Source of the DNA: Ardenticatenaceae bacterium
GTDB taxonomy: Bacteria > Chloroflexota > Anaerolineae > Promineifilales > Promineifilaceae
Assembly: GCA_020634315.1 (NCBI GenBank)
Contig: JACKBV010000033.1
Coordinates: forward strand, 1-46,199
DNA: 46,199 nt
Reading direction: 5' to 3'
Part shown: piece by piece, positions 32,980-40,280 of the stretch
Layout: each line of letters starts with the position of its first letter
Numbering within the stretch: position 1 is the stretch's first letter
Program-made: the position numbers and the translations under genes
The notes under the pieces: generated by a model
The model's database searches: none
What the model saw: only the letters and a program-made list of their open reading frames with translations
What the model was told of the DNA's origin: nothing

Positions 32980-33233
32980 GAGGCCACCGACAGCGCATTG
33001 GTTAGCCAGGTTGTCACTTCGGCCGGCGTCGGAATGCGACCAGTGGACACCACTTGTTCCTCAATCACCAGCCCAGGCGTCGCCATCACACCATACTTCA
33101 TAATGTCGCCATACTCCGTCACTTTTTCAATTTCCGCTTCAATCCCAAGCGTAGTCACAGCTTGCCGCGCGATTTGCTCCAGGCGCTTACAATTAGCACA
33201 TCCACTTCCTAACACTTTTACACTGATCATCAT
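32976..33233 (-). CDS. Small thioredoxin-like redox-active disulphide protein
   Basis: 85 residues, a single short thioredoxin fold. The redox motif is Cys12-Ala-Asn-Cys15 (GSGCANCKRLEQ), the cis-Pro is in VMATPGLVIEE. This matches the redox-active disulphide protein 2 family, often encoded with ArsR and the permease found next to it here. It may reduce or carry a thiol-bound metalloid to the permease; this is inference from context. It is the first gene of the operon; the next overlaps by 4 bases (ATGA). Confidence 0.9.
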   Translation of the reverse strand: MMISVKVLGSGCANCKRLEQIARQAVTTLGIEAEIEKVTEYGDIMKYGVMATPGLVIEEQVVSTGRIPTPAEVTTWLTNALSVAS

Positions 33234-33259
33234 TTAGTTCCTTTTCTTTGCGGTAATAA

Positions 33260-33275
33260 TTCAATACACATTGAA
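33260..33275. promoter_or_regulatory. Palindrome TTCAAT-ACAC-ATTGAA, probable ArsR operator 1
   Basis: Perfect 6-bp arms around a 4-bp centre, 27 bases upstream of the thioredoxin-like start. The site repeats at 33354-33373. Confidence 0.6.
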
Positions 33276-33317
33276 ATGTATGCATAAATTATCAAACTTT
33301 CACAGTTGCCAGCGGCA

Positions 33318-33352
33318 TGACAAATGTCACCGGTTTGGGATGACAGTTGTCA
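33318..33352. promoter_or_regulatory. Two TGACA-N2-TGTCA palindromes, 23 bp apart
   Basis: TGACA-AA-TGTCA at 33318-33329 and TGACA-GT-TGTCA at 33341-33352 (with extra A/T pair outside). The sites lie between the two TTCAAT palindromes, so the same region may be read by two regulators. The protein that would bind is not identified. Confidence 0.55.
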
Positions 33353-33353
33353 T

Positions 33354-33373
33354 ATTTCAATAATCATTGAAAT
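33354..33373. promoter_or_regulatory. Palindrome ATTTCAAT-AATC-ATTGAAAT, probable ArsR operator 2
   Basis: Perfect 8-bp arms around a 4-bp centre, containing the same TTCAAT-N4-ATTGAA core as operator 1. Core centres are 96 bp apart. It could also affect the divergent MFS gene. Confidence 0.65.
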
Positions 33374-33501
33374 AGTTTCGAGCAAGTCAGGTGAGTTTTG
33401 CGAGTTTTGCAAAATCGGTATGGCCCATCTAAAAAGGCGATGTGCCATAGGCATCATTTTCCCTCATCCATGTGCGTTTCCTCACTTATGACAAAAGTAA
33501 C

Positions 33502-33551
33502 GTGACAGGTATGGTAAATTTTGCTACACTCGGCGTTAGATAGTTATCTAA
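33502..33551 (+). promoter_or_regulatory. MFS gene promoter with downstream TTAGATA palindrome
   Basis: -35 GTGACA (33502-33507), 17-base spacer, -10 TACACT (33525-33530). Just after it lies TTAGATA-GT-TATCTAA (33536-33551), a 7-bp-arm palindrome covering the expected start site, and a further half site ATCTAAC at 33566-33572. A repressor site is likely. Confidence 0.55.
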
Positions 33552-33613
33552 TTTTGTAGACGACCATCTAACAAACATCAGAGTTGCTTAAACTACCAAC
33601 GACGAGGTAAATC

Positions 33614-34936
33614 ATGGCCGCAGATAAAACAGGGGGGATCACCCTCTATCTGGCAAAAACCAAACAGTTTAGCGCCAATGCCAAACTGGTGCTGCTCTAC
33701 AGTGCCTTCACCGGACTTGCATTTGGGGTGTTTCGTTTCTTGTTCAACTTCTACGTGCTCAGCCTTGGCAACCAATACAATGAGGCATTTATCGGCACAC
33801 TTCAAACAGCCTCCTCCTTCGCCACCATTGCGATGGCCTTGCCCGCGGCATATCTGGCTGAACGTTATTCACAAAAAGGGATCATGATCGTGACCGGGCT
33901 GCTCAGCGGCTTATCCTTTTTAGGGTTGGTGCTGTTTCCCGTTCATTGGGTATTGATTGCGTTCAACATGGTTGCCGGTATCTCGATGAGCATACGGCAG
34001 GTGGCAATGGCCCCATTCCTCATGCTGAATACATCACCCGATGAGCGGCAGTGGGTCTTTAGCTTTAATTTTGGCCTGATGACGATTTCGGGCTTTTTTG
34101 GCAATTTGTTGGGCGGTTGGCTCCCAACCTGGCTAGGTGGCATGTTCCAATCTGGCCCCACCGATACGTTATCTTACCAGTTGGCGCTGGGCAGCATGAT
34201 GCTTGTCACCATTTTTTCCATTGGGCCGCTGCTGCGCATTAAGATGCCGAAGCCAGACCCAACACGCCAGATTGAATTGCCATGGGTGCAGTTGAAGCAA
34301 CACGGCCGTTTCCTCTCCCGCTTCCTCATCCCCCAAATCATCATTGGCCTCGGCGCGGGCATGATGCAGCCCTTCATGAACATCTACTTCCGCAACGTCT
34401 ACGACAGACCAGACCAACCGATTGCGATGGTGTTTGCCATTGGCGGGTTGTCGATGGCTATCGCGCAGTTTGTGGGGCCAGTGATGGCCGACCGTTTTGG
34501 CAAAATCGGCACCGTTGTGCTGACACAAGGGTTATCTGTGCCCTTTTTGCTGGCGTTGGGCATTGGCGCCTGGGTAACATCCGGCAACCCGGCACAAGCA
34601 AGCATCTGGTTTTTAGTGGCTGGCATCGCCTACATTTTCCGGTTGGCGCTCATGAACTTGAGCAATCCTGTCTATCAAACCTTTGTGCTAGAACAGGTGC
34701 CGGAAAGGACACAAGCCCTGATGATGAGCCTAAACAGCCTCTCTTTCCAGTTTGGCTGGTTTGTCATGCCCCAGGTAAGCGGCTGGCTGCAAGTGACCTT
34801 TGGCGACATGGGCTTTGTGCCGATCTTCTTTTCCGTTGCCTTTTTCTACGTAACGGCTATCACAATTGAGTGGTTTTTCTTTTACCGGCCACAGAAGCAG
34901 GCGGCGTCGTTACAGCCACAAGTCTCTGGCGATTAG
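33614..34936 (+). CDS. Major facilitator superfamily transporter
   Basis: 440 residues with about 11-12 transmembrane helices in two six-helix halves. The loop between helices 2 and 3 (AAYLAERYSQKGIMI) resembles the G-x-LADRxGRK signature, and the second half repeats it (MADRFGKIGTV). A central cytoplasmic loop (KMPKPDPTRQIELPWVQLKQHG) separates the halves. The substrate is unknown; a drug or sugar exporter is possible. It is a single gene with its own promoter and a strong terminator. A ribosome site ACGAGG precedes ATG 33614. It is divergent from the ArsR operon with 380 bases of regulatory DNA. Confidence 0.9.
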   Translation: MAADKTGGITLYLAKTKQFSANAKLVLLYSAFTGLAFGVFRFLFNFYVLSLGNQYNEAFIGTLQTASSFATIAMALPAAYLAERYSQKGIMIVTGLLSGLSFLGLVLFPVHWVLIAFNMVAGISMSIRQVAMAPFLMLNTSPDERQWVFSFNFGLMTISGFFGNLLGGWLPTWLGGMFQSGPTDTLSYQLALGSMMLVTIFSIGPLLRIKMPKPDPTRQIELPWVQLKQHGRFLSRFLIPQIIIGLGAGMMQPFMNIYFRNVYDRPDQPIAMVFAIGGLSMAIAQFVGPVMADRFGKIGTVVLTQGLSVPFLLALGIGAWVTSGNPAQASIWFLVAGIAYIFRLALMNLSNPVYQTFVLEQVPERTQALMMSLNSLSFQFGWFVMPQVSGWLQVTFGDMGFVPIFFSVAFFYVTAITIEWFFFYRPQKQAASLQPQVSGD

Positions 34937-35001
34937 TGCCACAGCAAGCCTATGGTCAAGAAATAAGGCCACCGAATCCCACGCTGATATAAGCCAAACA
35001 A

Positions 35002-35035
35002 AAAGGCTTCCACAACTGTTGCTGTGGAAGCCTTT
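35002..35035. terminator. Bidirectional rho-independent terminator
   Basis: Perfect 13-bp stem AAAGGCTTCCACA (35002-35014) with its complement (35023-35035), 8-base loop, A-run before and T-rich stretch after. It serves the convergent MFS and groES genes. Confidence 0.92.
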
Positions 35036-35060
35036 CATTTTGTTGTTTTGAAGACGTGAT

Positions 35061-35336
35061 TTATTCAGATTTGATGCGGGCTAAGACGTCGCCTTCTTCC
35101 ATGATGATGTATTTAACACCATCTATTTCGATCTCATTGCCGCTGTACTTGGCAAACAACACCACATCACCAACTTCCAACCCGGTGATCATTTCTTCCG
35201 TGTCACCGACGGCTTCAATGCGACCCTGTTGTGGTTTTTCTTTTACCGTTTCTGGCAGAATCAAACCACTTTTGGTTGTGGCTTCTTGTTCTAATGGACG
35301 AATGAGAACACGGGTTCCTAATGGTTCAATAATCAT
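35061..35336 (-). CDS. groES: Co-chaperonin GroES
   Basis: 91 residues, slightly shorter than typical (about 95-97). It carries the GroES beta-barrel: PLGTRVLIRPLEQE at the start, a mobile loop around TTKSGLILPET, and KYSGNEIEIDGVKYIIMEEGDVLARI at the end. It caps the GroEL cylinder during folding of client proteins. groEL is not adjacent, and no CIRCE element (TTAGCACTC-N9-GAGTGCTAA) is visible in the 163 bases upstream. AGGTG ribosome site. Possibly a second or orphan groES, or the chaperonin genes are split in this genome. Confidence 0.95.
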   Translation of the reverse strand: MIIEPLGTRVLIRPLEQEATTKSGLILPETVKEKPQQGRIEAVGDTEEMITGLEVGDVVLFAKYSGNEIEIDGVKYIIMEEGDVLARIKSE

Positions 35337-35499
35337 GATTGCTTCACCTCTTAATCAAGAATGGGAGCCTGAACGCTATGCGCTCACAATCTCCGGTCTT
35401 TGTAGACGGTCAACGACAAAGTAAACATTCCGTTGGCCGCTTATCCCCAGCCGTCCGCACCATTTCTCTAACTGATTTGCGAACGGCAAATTTGCTTGT

Positions 35500-35766
35500 T
35501 TACAGTCCTAGCATTTGATTGATTTTGGGCTTATCAAACCCAACAACGATTTTGCCGCCGATGTCTATGACGGGAACGCCCATTTGCCCACTGCGCCGCA
35601 CCACATCACGGGCGGCGGCAGCATCACGACTGACGTCTACATCGCGGAATTTGATGCCGTTATCGCGGAAGTACCGCTTTGCCATATTGCAGTAAGCACA
35701 GGTGGGCGTGGAAAACACGATCACGCGCGGCTGTTTTTTATCTGTTTTTGCTTTTATTTGCGCCAT
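35500..35766 (-). CDS. Glutaredoxin-like protein (NrdH-type fold)
   Basis: 88 residues, a short thioredoxin fold. The redox motif is CAYC (TPTCAYCNMAK, about residues 23-26), differing from the CPYC of classical glutaredoxins. A GVPVIDIGGKIVVGFDKPKINQML end gives the cis-Pro and the Gly-Phe-Asp segment typical of glutaredoxin/NrdH-like proteins. It reduces disulphides using glutathione, a thioredoxin reductase or another thiol; which one is unclear. An N-terminal extension of about 10 basic residues is present. Confidence 0.88.
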   Translation of the reverse strand: MAQIKAKTDKKQPRVIVFSTPTCAYCNMAKRYFRDNGIKFRDVDVSRDAAAARDVVRRSGQMGVPVIDIGGKIVVGFDKPKINQMLGL

Positions 35767-35868
35767 TTTGTGACAACCTCTCCATCAACTTTGTGGCGGG
35801 AAACGGCCGTTTCCATGCCATTCCCCTTCCACCTCATTAGATGCAGCCAGCCGCCAAAGGTGACAAAC

Positions 35869-36612
35869 TCATGTGATCAATGTCGCCGGTAAATGCTCTG
35901 TGCGATTCCAATAAACCATATTAATGTGATCAGGGCCAATGTGAATGCGCGAAATAGACGTATTGTTAATCCAAAACCAGACATCACGCGGCGTTTCAAA
36001 GCGGTCATTTTGATGCCCAAATTGCACCAAGTTCCACAGCAGCGCATAAGCAAATCCCCCATGCGTGACAATTGCCACACGATCATCCGGCTGATGACGC
36101 GCCAACAATTCCTTCACAAACCCATGAGCGCGGTCTAAGGCGTGTTCGCGTGGCTCAAAGGGGCGATTCCACCAGCCGCTCTCGTCAACCCAATCTGGCA
36201 GCACCAGGCGTGGAAACTGCGGTTCCAGCTCTGAGCGTGCCGCCCCTGGCTGTCCAACGCGCTCTCCGGTATGCTCGTCATCGAGATAAATGCCACCCCA
36301 CTCGTGAATGTCGAACCAGACGTGCAAAGGCATTTGCATCGCCTCGGCAATGTAATGGCCGGTCGTGATGGCACGCAGCATCAGGCTGGTATATAAGTGC
36401 GTAAACGGGAAGCTGTGCCGATTGTGTATATCTTGATCTGGAGAAAGAGAAGTAGGCGAATTTGTTTGTGCCAGGAATTGGGCTAACGCTTGCGCCTGTT
36501 GATGGCCGATTTCGGTTAGCTCTGGGTCAGATTTGCGCCCTACTTCCGATCCCGTTTGGGCATAGAGGGCATTATTTGCAGATTGTGCATGACGAATCAC
36601 ATAAAGATGCAT
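35869..36612 (-). CDS. Histidine phosphatase superfamily protein
   Basis: 247 residues. The catalytic His is in VIRHAQSANN (RHG-type motif, residues 6-12), a second catalytic His in IVTHGGFAYALLW (about 190), with general acid Glu/Asp in between. The middle (IHEWGGIYLDDEHTGERVGQPG) is longer than in small phosphatases. It probably removes phosphate from a small metabolite, a sugar phosphate or nucleotide; the substrate is unknown. A 446-base untranslated region precedes it, with a nested hairpin and a palindromic repeat array. Confidence 0.87.
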   Translation of the reverse strand: MHLYVIRHAQSANNALYAQTGSEVGRKSDPELTEIGHQQAQALAQFLAQTNSPTSLSPDQDIHNRHSFPFTHLYTSLMLRAITTGHYIAEAMQMPLHVWFDIHEWGGIYLDDEHTGERVGQPGAARSELEPQFPRLVLPDWVDESGWWNRPFEPREHALDRAHGFVKELLARHQPDDRVAIVTHGGFAYALLWNLVQFGHQNDRFETPRDVWFWINNTSISRIHIGPDHINMVYWNRTEHLPATLIT

Positions 36613-36670
36613 GAATCACTCCATTCTAAAAGTTTGTGCGCGGACGTTTGGTGTTGACAGGACAAGGACA

Positions 36671-36759
36671 CAGTGTGCGCTGAAAATTCACGGAGATCGC
36701 TGAGAGGCAAGCGGGGAAGCGATTTGTTTCCCCAGCATAGTCTCTCTCATAGCGCACTG
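36671..36759 (-). other. Nested inverted repeats upstream of the histidine phosphatase gene (candidate structured leader)
   Basis: Three nested arm pairs: CAGTG(TG)CGCT 36671-36681 with AGCGCACTG 36751-36759; TGAGAG 36701-36706 with CTCTCA 36744-36749; GGGGAA 36713-36718 with TTCCCC 36728-36733. Together they would fold into one long interrupted hairpin about 60-150 bases before the start codon. It matches no riboswitch class I know. Confidence 0.4.
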
Positions 36760-36867
36760 CATCGTGGATGGTTGCAAGGTGTGTACACTGGTTGTCAATC
36801 CCATTTGTCGAAGAGACTTCATGAGTATAGCGCACCATCGTCTATGAAAACCAACCTCGCATAGGCT

Positions 36868-37057
36868 AACCTCCGGGAGGATTATGGGCGAACCTCCGGG
36901 AGGGTTGTTATGGGTGAACCTCCGGGAGGTTGGGCGCATGGTAGCAGCCGTCTTTGGAACCTCCCGGAGGATTATAGGCGAACCTCCGGGAGGTTGGGCA
37001 CATGGCAGCAGCCGTCTTTGGAACCTCCCGGAGGGTTATGGGCGAACCTCCCGGAGG
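36868..37057. repeat. Array of seven AACCTCC(C/G)GGAGG palindromes, with 64-bp tandem unit
   Basis: Copies start at 36868, 36891, 36917, 36958, 36981, 37022 and 37045. Spacings alternate 23 and 41 bp in the right part, so 36907-36970 and 36971-37034 are two copies of a 64-bp unit and a partial third follows. The unit's spacer includes a conserved CATGG(T/C)AGCAGCCGTC segment. The array ends one base before the meaB stop. Each palindrome can form a short hairpin. Degenerate relatives appear at 39338-39392. Confidence 0.85.
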
Positions 37058-37058
37058 G

Positions 37059-38183
37059 TTATGGTTGAAGGAGTTGCAGGAGAGAATGGGCAGCGGCCGT
37101 TACCGGCAAATCTCCAGCCATGACAGCTTCTTCGATGCCGGGCAGTTGTGCCTGTACTTGCGGCTGATTGTAGAAGTAGGCGTGTAGCTGTTCGGCAATC
37201 AGGGTGTGCAGCCAGTCGCGTGTCTGTTCGCGGCGACGTGCTTGCAGCACGCCGGATGCCGTTGTTTGTTCGCGGAAACGGGCAATGACTTCCCACAAAG
37301 CTTGAATGCCCGCGCCGGTTGCGGCTGAACCCGTGTAGGCACGGGTGCGCCACCCTTCTGTAGCTGGCGTCAGGTAATGCAGGGCGCGGTTGTATTCCAT
37401 GCGTGCGGCATCGGCTGCCAGTTTGTTGTCGCCATCGGCCTTGTTGATGAGAACGGCATCGGCCAGTTCGACGACACCTTTCTTGATGCCTTGTAGCTCG
37501 TCGCCCGCGCCAGGGACGAGCAGCAGCAGGAAGAAATCTACCATTGAGCGCACGGCGACTTCGCTTTGCCCGGTGCCAACTGTTTCTACCAATATGACGT
37601 CGAAGCCGGCGGCCTCGCAAACGAGGATGGTTTCGCGCGTTTTGCGGGCGACGCCGCCGAGCATACCGCCGGTGGGCGAAGGACGAATGAAGGCGGCCGG
37701 CTGGGTTGCCAGTTTTTCCATGCGCGTTTTGTCGCCGAGGATGCTGCCTTTGGTGACGCTGCTGGTGGGATCGACGGCGAGAACGGCAACGTGATGCCCC
37801 ATCTCTACCAAGAGGATGCCCAATGTTTCGATGAGGGTGCTTTTGCCAGCGCCGGGAACGCCGGTGATGCCGACGCGAATTGCGCGGCCGGTGTGGGGAA
37901 GTAGTTGTTTGAGGAGTTCTTGGGCCTGGGTGAAGTGGTGTGGTGCGTTGCTTTCGACGAGGGTGATGGCACGCGCCAGGGTGGCGCGGTCTCCAGCGAG
38001 CACGCCCTGGATGTATTCGGCGGTGGAGAGTTGGCGGCGGCGGGGCACGGCCGTTTCCCCTTGCGTGCTCTTTGTTGCGGGCAAGCCATCATGGCCGCCG
38101 ACAACACCGGGCATCACACGTGTTGCAAACTCATCTCCGGCGTCATCCGGCGTCCATTCGGGTCGTTTGGCGGTTTCAGACAT
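37059..38183 (-). CDS. meaB: Methylmalonyl-CoA mutase-associated GTPase MeaB (ArgK family)
   Basis: 374 residues from ATG 38183. The first 70 residues are variable, so other starts are possible. The G3E-family P-loop GITGVPGAGKST, the switch segment AVDPTSSVTKGSILGDKTRM, the Mg-binding ETVGTGQSE and the base-specificity NKADGDN are all present. MeaB loads and protects adenosylcobalamin on methylmalonyl-CoA mutase and edits inactivated cofactor. The mutase itself is encoded about 6 kb away on the same strand, not adjacent as in most genomes. The stop abuts the palindromic repeat array. ACGGCCGT at 38047 encodes Glu-Thr-Ala-Val in the variable N-terminus. Confidence 0.93.
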   Translation of the reverse strand: MSETAKRPEWTPDDAGDEFATRVMPGVVGGHDGLPATKSTQGETAVPRRRQLSTAEYIQGVLAGDRATLARAITLVESNAPHHFTQAQELLKQLLPHTGRAIRVGITGVPGAGKSTLIETLGILLVEMGHHVAVLAVDPTSSVTKGSILGDKTRMEKLATQPAAFIRPSPTGGMLGGVARKTRETILVCEAAGFDVILVETVGTGQSEVAVRSMVDFFLLLLVPGAGDELQGIKKGVVELADAVLINKADGDNKLAADAARMEYNRALHYLTPATEGWRTRAYTGSAATGAGIQALWEVIARFREQTTASGVLQARRREQTRDWLHTLIAEQLHAYFYNQPQVQAQLPGIEEAVMAGDLPVTAAAHSLLQLLQP

Positions 38184-38250
38184 GGGAGAATTGAACCCCA
38201 AAGCAGCGCGAGAAGCAATGATAAATGAGGGAGGCCATGGGGAAATGATC

Positions 38251-38302
38251 AAAAAGCGCAAAGAGAAGAAGCGTTTTCCGCTTTACTTCTATCTCTTTGC
38301 GC
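38251..38302 (-). terminator. Rho-independent terminator after the META-domain gene
   Basis: GCGCAAAGAGA (38256-38266) pairs with TCTCTTTGCGC (38292-38302); AGAAG/CTTCT continue the stem inside. On the minus strand the stem is followed by five T (38251-38255). It separates the META-domain gene from meaB. Confidence 0.8.
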
Positions 38303-38334
38303 CTTGCTGTTTTGCGTTTGCGCGTTGGCGATGG

Positions 38335-39315
38335 TTATGAAGCCGGTTGGGTTACGATCATTGTCAGCAGGGAACGGCCGTTTTCATCCAACAGCGTCAG
38401 CGTATTCAATTCCGTTCTGTAAGCGGCAACCTGCGCCAATGCCGCCATCAATTCCATTTCCCGCTGACCATGTTCCTCATCGCAGGCGCGGCGCGTTTGG
38501 CCTATGGCGGAAAAGGTTACAGCACTGCCATCTACCGTGTAGCTGCCAAAATAATCATTGCAGCCTGTGTAGCCAGAGAGCTTGCCATCGCTCAGGAGCA
38601 GCGTGACATCGGTATCGATCCAGGTGGAGACAATTGCCTCGTCCTGAGCAATCCCGTTCAATGTCCAGGTGGTTCCTTCGAGGGCGGTGTTGCTGGCCGG
38701 AACATAAACCAGGTCGCCACCAATGGAATGCAGCGTGAGTTGACCGTTCGATAGGGTGTGGCTGATAACAGAACTTAGGAGATCGATAACGGCCGTTTCC
38801 TGTTCCATAAGGCCATCACCGATACAATCCATCACAGTGCGGGCAATTTCTCCAACTTGCCAGGTGTTGCCATCAATCGTCGCATTGCTAAAAAAGGTAT
38901 TGCAACCAGTAGAACCGCTTAACTGCCCATCGCTGCTAATTTTTAGCGTGGGCATCGTCCCAGCTACAGGGGATTGTCCGCCATAACTTTGCAGTACCCA
39001 CAATGTTTCAAACAGCGGTATGCTGCTTGGCGCACATTCGCCACGGAAAAACGCCCACTCATCACACTCACTGCCATCGTCAAAAAGGCAAACGCCGTAC
39101 TGCCCGCCGTTGTTATCCGTGCGTATTTCCAAGGTGCCGCCCTGCTCTTCGCAATAAACAGAGGCGGGATTGGCAAGGCCAGCGGCGGTGTCATCTGTTG
39201 TCGCGGGCGCTGTATCGCCATTGGTAACGCCCGGTTCATTGGTTTGCCCACAAGCAACAAGCAGTAAGCTCATGATCAGCAAGCTCATTACAAGTAAAGT
39301 TTGTTTCGTTTTCAT
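38335..39315 (-). CDS. Lipoprotein with DUF333 and two META domains
   Basis: 326 residues. A lipoprotein signal ends LLLVACG (lipobox Cys about residue 22). After a Thr/Asp-rich linker comes a DUF333-like domain (ANPASVYCEEQGG ... CLFDDGSECDEWAFFRGEC, about 49-93) with four Cys that likely form disulphides. Two META/HslJ-type domains follow, each with the LSGSTGCNTFF or LSGYTGCNDYF motif and a later Met-Asp-Cys or Arg-Arg-Ala-Cys. META domains occur in stress-linked envelope proteins such as HslJ; the biochemical role is unknown. Exported and membrane-anchored. ACGGCCGT copies at 38374 and 38789. Confidence 0.87.
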   Translation of the reverse strand: MKTKQTLLVMSLLIMSLLLVACGQTNEPGVTNGDTAPATTDDTAAGLANPASVYCEEQGGTLEIRTDNNGGQYGVCLFDDGSECDEWAFFRGECAPSSIPLFETLWVLQSYGGQSPVAGTMPTLKISSDGQLSGSTGCNTFFSNATIDGNTWQVGEIARTVMDCIGDGLMEQETAVIDLLSSVISHTLSNGQLTLHSIGGDLVYVPASNTALEGTTWTLNGIAQDEAIVSTWIDTDVTLLLSDGKLSGYTGCNDYFGSYTVDGSAVTFSAIGQTRRACDEEHGQREMELMAALAQVAAYRTELNTLTLLDENGRSLLTMIVTQPAS

Positions 39316-39337
39316 AGTCTAATTCTCCTCAAAATAG

Positions 39338-39392
39338 CCTCCCGAAGGGTTGTTTTGCGGCGGGTCGCTTTGATAGCCGCCTGCGGGAGGTT
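39338..39392. repeat. Degenerate relatives of the CCTCCGGGAGG palindrome
   Basis: CCTCCCGAAGGGTT (from 39338) and CCTGCGGGAGGTT (39380-39392) resemble the palindromes at 36868-37057 with one or two changes, in the leader of the META-domain gene. They suggest the palindrome is a dispersed intergenic element. Confidence 0.45.
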
Positions 39393-39491
39393 GGTTTGCA
39401 AGTGCATGGCTGCCTGAGCAGGCCATGCTATCACAACGTTTGCCGCTTATAAAAAGTTCCATTGCCCAGGTAAAAGCTGAATCGGTCGTGA

Positions 39492-39529
39492 TTTAAGCTA
39501 GATTTAACGATGTTTAGGGGTGGTTTAAC
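39492..39529 (+). promoter_or_regulatory. Four helically phased TTTA(A/G) boxes
   Basis: TTTA occurs at 39492, 39503, 39513 and 39524 (spacings 11, 10, 11), in contexts TTTAAG, TTTAAC, TTTAGG and TTTAAC. Direct repeats at one helical turn are the usual binding mode of OmpR/PhoB-type response regulators. They lie about 65-100 bases upstream of ATG 39592. Confidence 0.5.
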
Positions 39530-39591
39530 CATGCGTATCGGATTTTTCGCTAAAGTAAGGGCCATAGATACAACTTGGAGGTAACGCTTAC

Positions 39592-39933
39592 ATGACACGG
39601 ATTAAAGGAATTATCGCCGCCGGTACATTAACTGGCCTTGTTTTGCTAACTGTTTTGGCCTTGGGATTTCGCAATGCTGGGGCGGCTAAGGAGACAACTG
39701 TCAATACGGCAACGGCCGTTACCACGCCGCAACAACTGCAAGACATGCAGACCTATACCACACAGCTAGAGGATGCCTTGCAAACCATGCAGGCGCGTGA
39801 AGCGCAATATCAGCAGCAAATCGAGGCCGCCAATCAGACAATTCAACAACTGCAAAGCCAATCATCCACAGCACCAACTGGCAATTATTGGAGCGAGCAC
39901 GAGGAACATGAGCATGGCGACTACGACGACTAA
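39592..39933 (+). CDS. Small membrane-anchored coiled-coil protein with acidic His-rich tail
   Basis: 113 residues, not recognised. A signal-anchor or signal peptide lies at about 6-29. Residues 45-90 form a Gln-rich coiled coil (TTQLEDALQTMQAREAQYQQ and following). The tail has EHEEHEHGDYDD, a cluster of Glu, His and Asp that could bind divalent metal. TTGGAGG ribosome site at 39575-39581. It is the first gene of a likely operon with the next membrane protein, apbE and a ferric-reductase-like protein, which suggests a role in membrane electron transfer or metal handling; this is inference. AACGGCCGTT at 39711. Confidence 0.65.
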   Translation: MTRIKGIIAAGTLTGLVLLTVLALGFRNAGAAKETTVNTATAVTTPQQLQDMQTYTTQLEDALQTMQAREAQYQQQIEAANQTIQQLQSQSSTAPTGNYWSEHEEHEHGDYDD

Positions 39934-40201
39934 AAATCGCCGCGCGGGACAGCAGTTAGGGCTGGTGCGGGCGATGGTGATTGTGGGGAGTGTGGCCGCT
40001 TCGCTGGTGGGAACACGGTTGTTAGCCGTGAACGATGCCCAGGAAACGGCCGTTGCCACACCACAACCCGCCGCAATCATCATCGAACCACCAGCGGCAG
40101 CGCCAGCGAGGAACGAAGCATTACTCATCGAGCTGCCGCCCATTCCTCAAGCCATCTCGCCGGCTGTGCAGCCCGTAACCCGCACTCGTTCTTCCCGCTG
40201 A
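39914..40201 (+). CDS. Small single-pass membrane protein, Pro/Ala-rich tail
   Basis: 95 residues, not recognised. ATG 39914 is 8 bases after GAGGA and overlaps the end of the preceding gene by 20 bases in another frame; ATG 39908 is too close to the ribosome site. A basic N-terminus (TTKNRRAGQQ) leads to one transmembrane helix at about 19-38, then a Pro/Ala-rich extracytoplasmic tail ending in basic residues. The topology is probably N-in. Its role is unknown, but overlap and strand tie it to the apbE operon. Confidence 0.55.
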   Translation: MATTTTKNRRAGQQLGLVRAMVIVGSVAASLVGTRLLAVNDAQETAVATPQPAAIIIEPPAAAPARNEALLIELPPIPQAISPAVQPVTRTRSSR

Positions 40202-40221
40202 CCGATAACCTTCCCCTTGTC

Positions 40222-40259
40222 GTTGCGAGATGCGCAGGCCAACCTGTGCATCTCGCAAC
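40222..40259 (+). other. Strong intercistronic hairpin before apbE
   Basis: GTTGCGAGATGC (40222-40233) pairs exactly with 40248-40259, continued by CAGG/CCTG across one G-T position, with a CCAA loop. There is no T-run and the apbE ribosome site (AGGA, 40271-40274) is outside the stem, so it is more likely an RNA-processing or stability element than a terminator. Confidence 0.6.
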
Positions 40260-40280
40260 CACCCATTATCAGGAACCATT

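Noticed and set aside
35337..35499. CIRCE element upstream of groES
   Set aside because: No TTAGCACTC / GAGTGCTAA arms; only weak short repeats are present.
36868..37057. CRISPR array or coding repeat (open frame 36884-37123 on plus)
   Set aside because: Spacers between palindromes are themselves repeated, and the frame runs into the antisense of meaB with no ribosome site.
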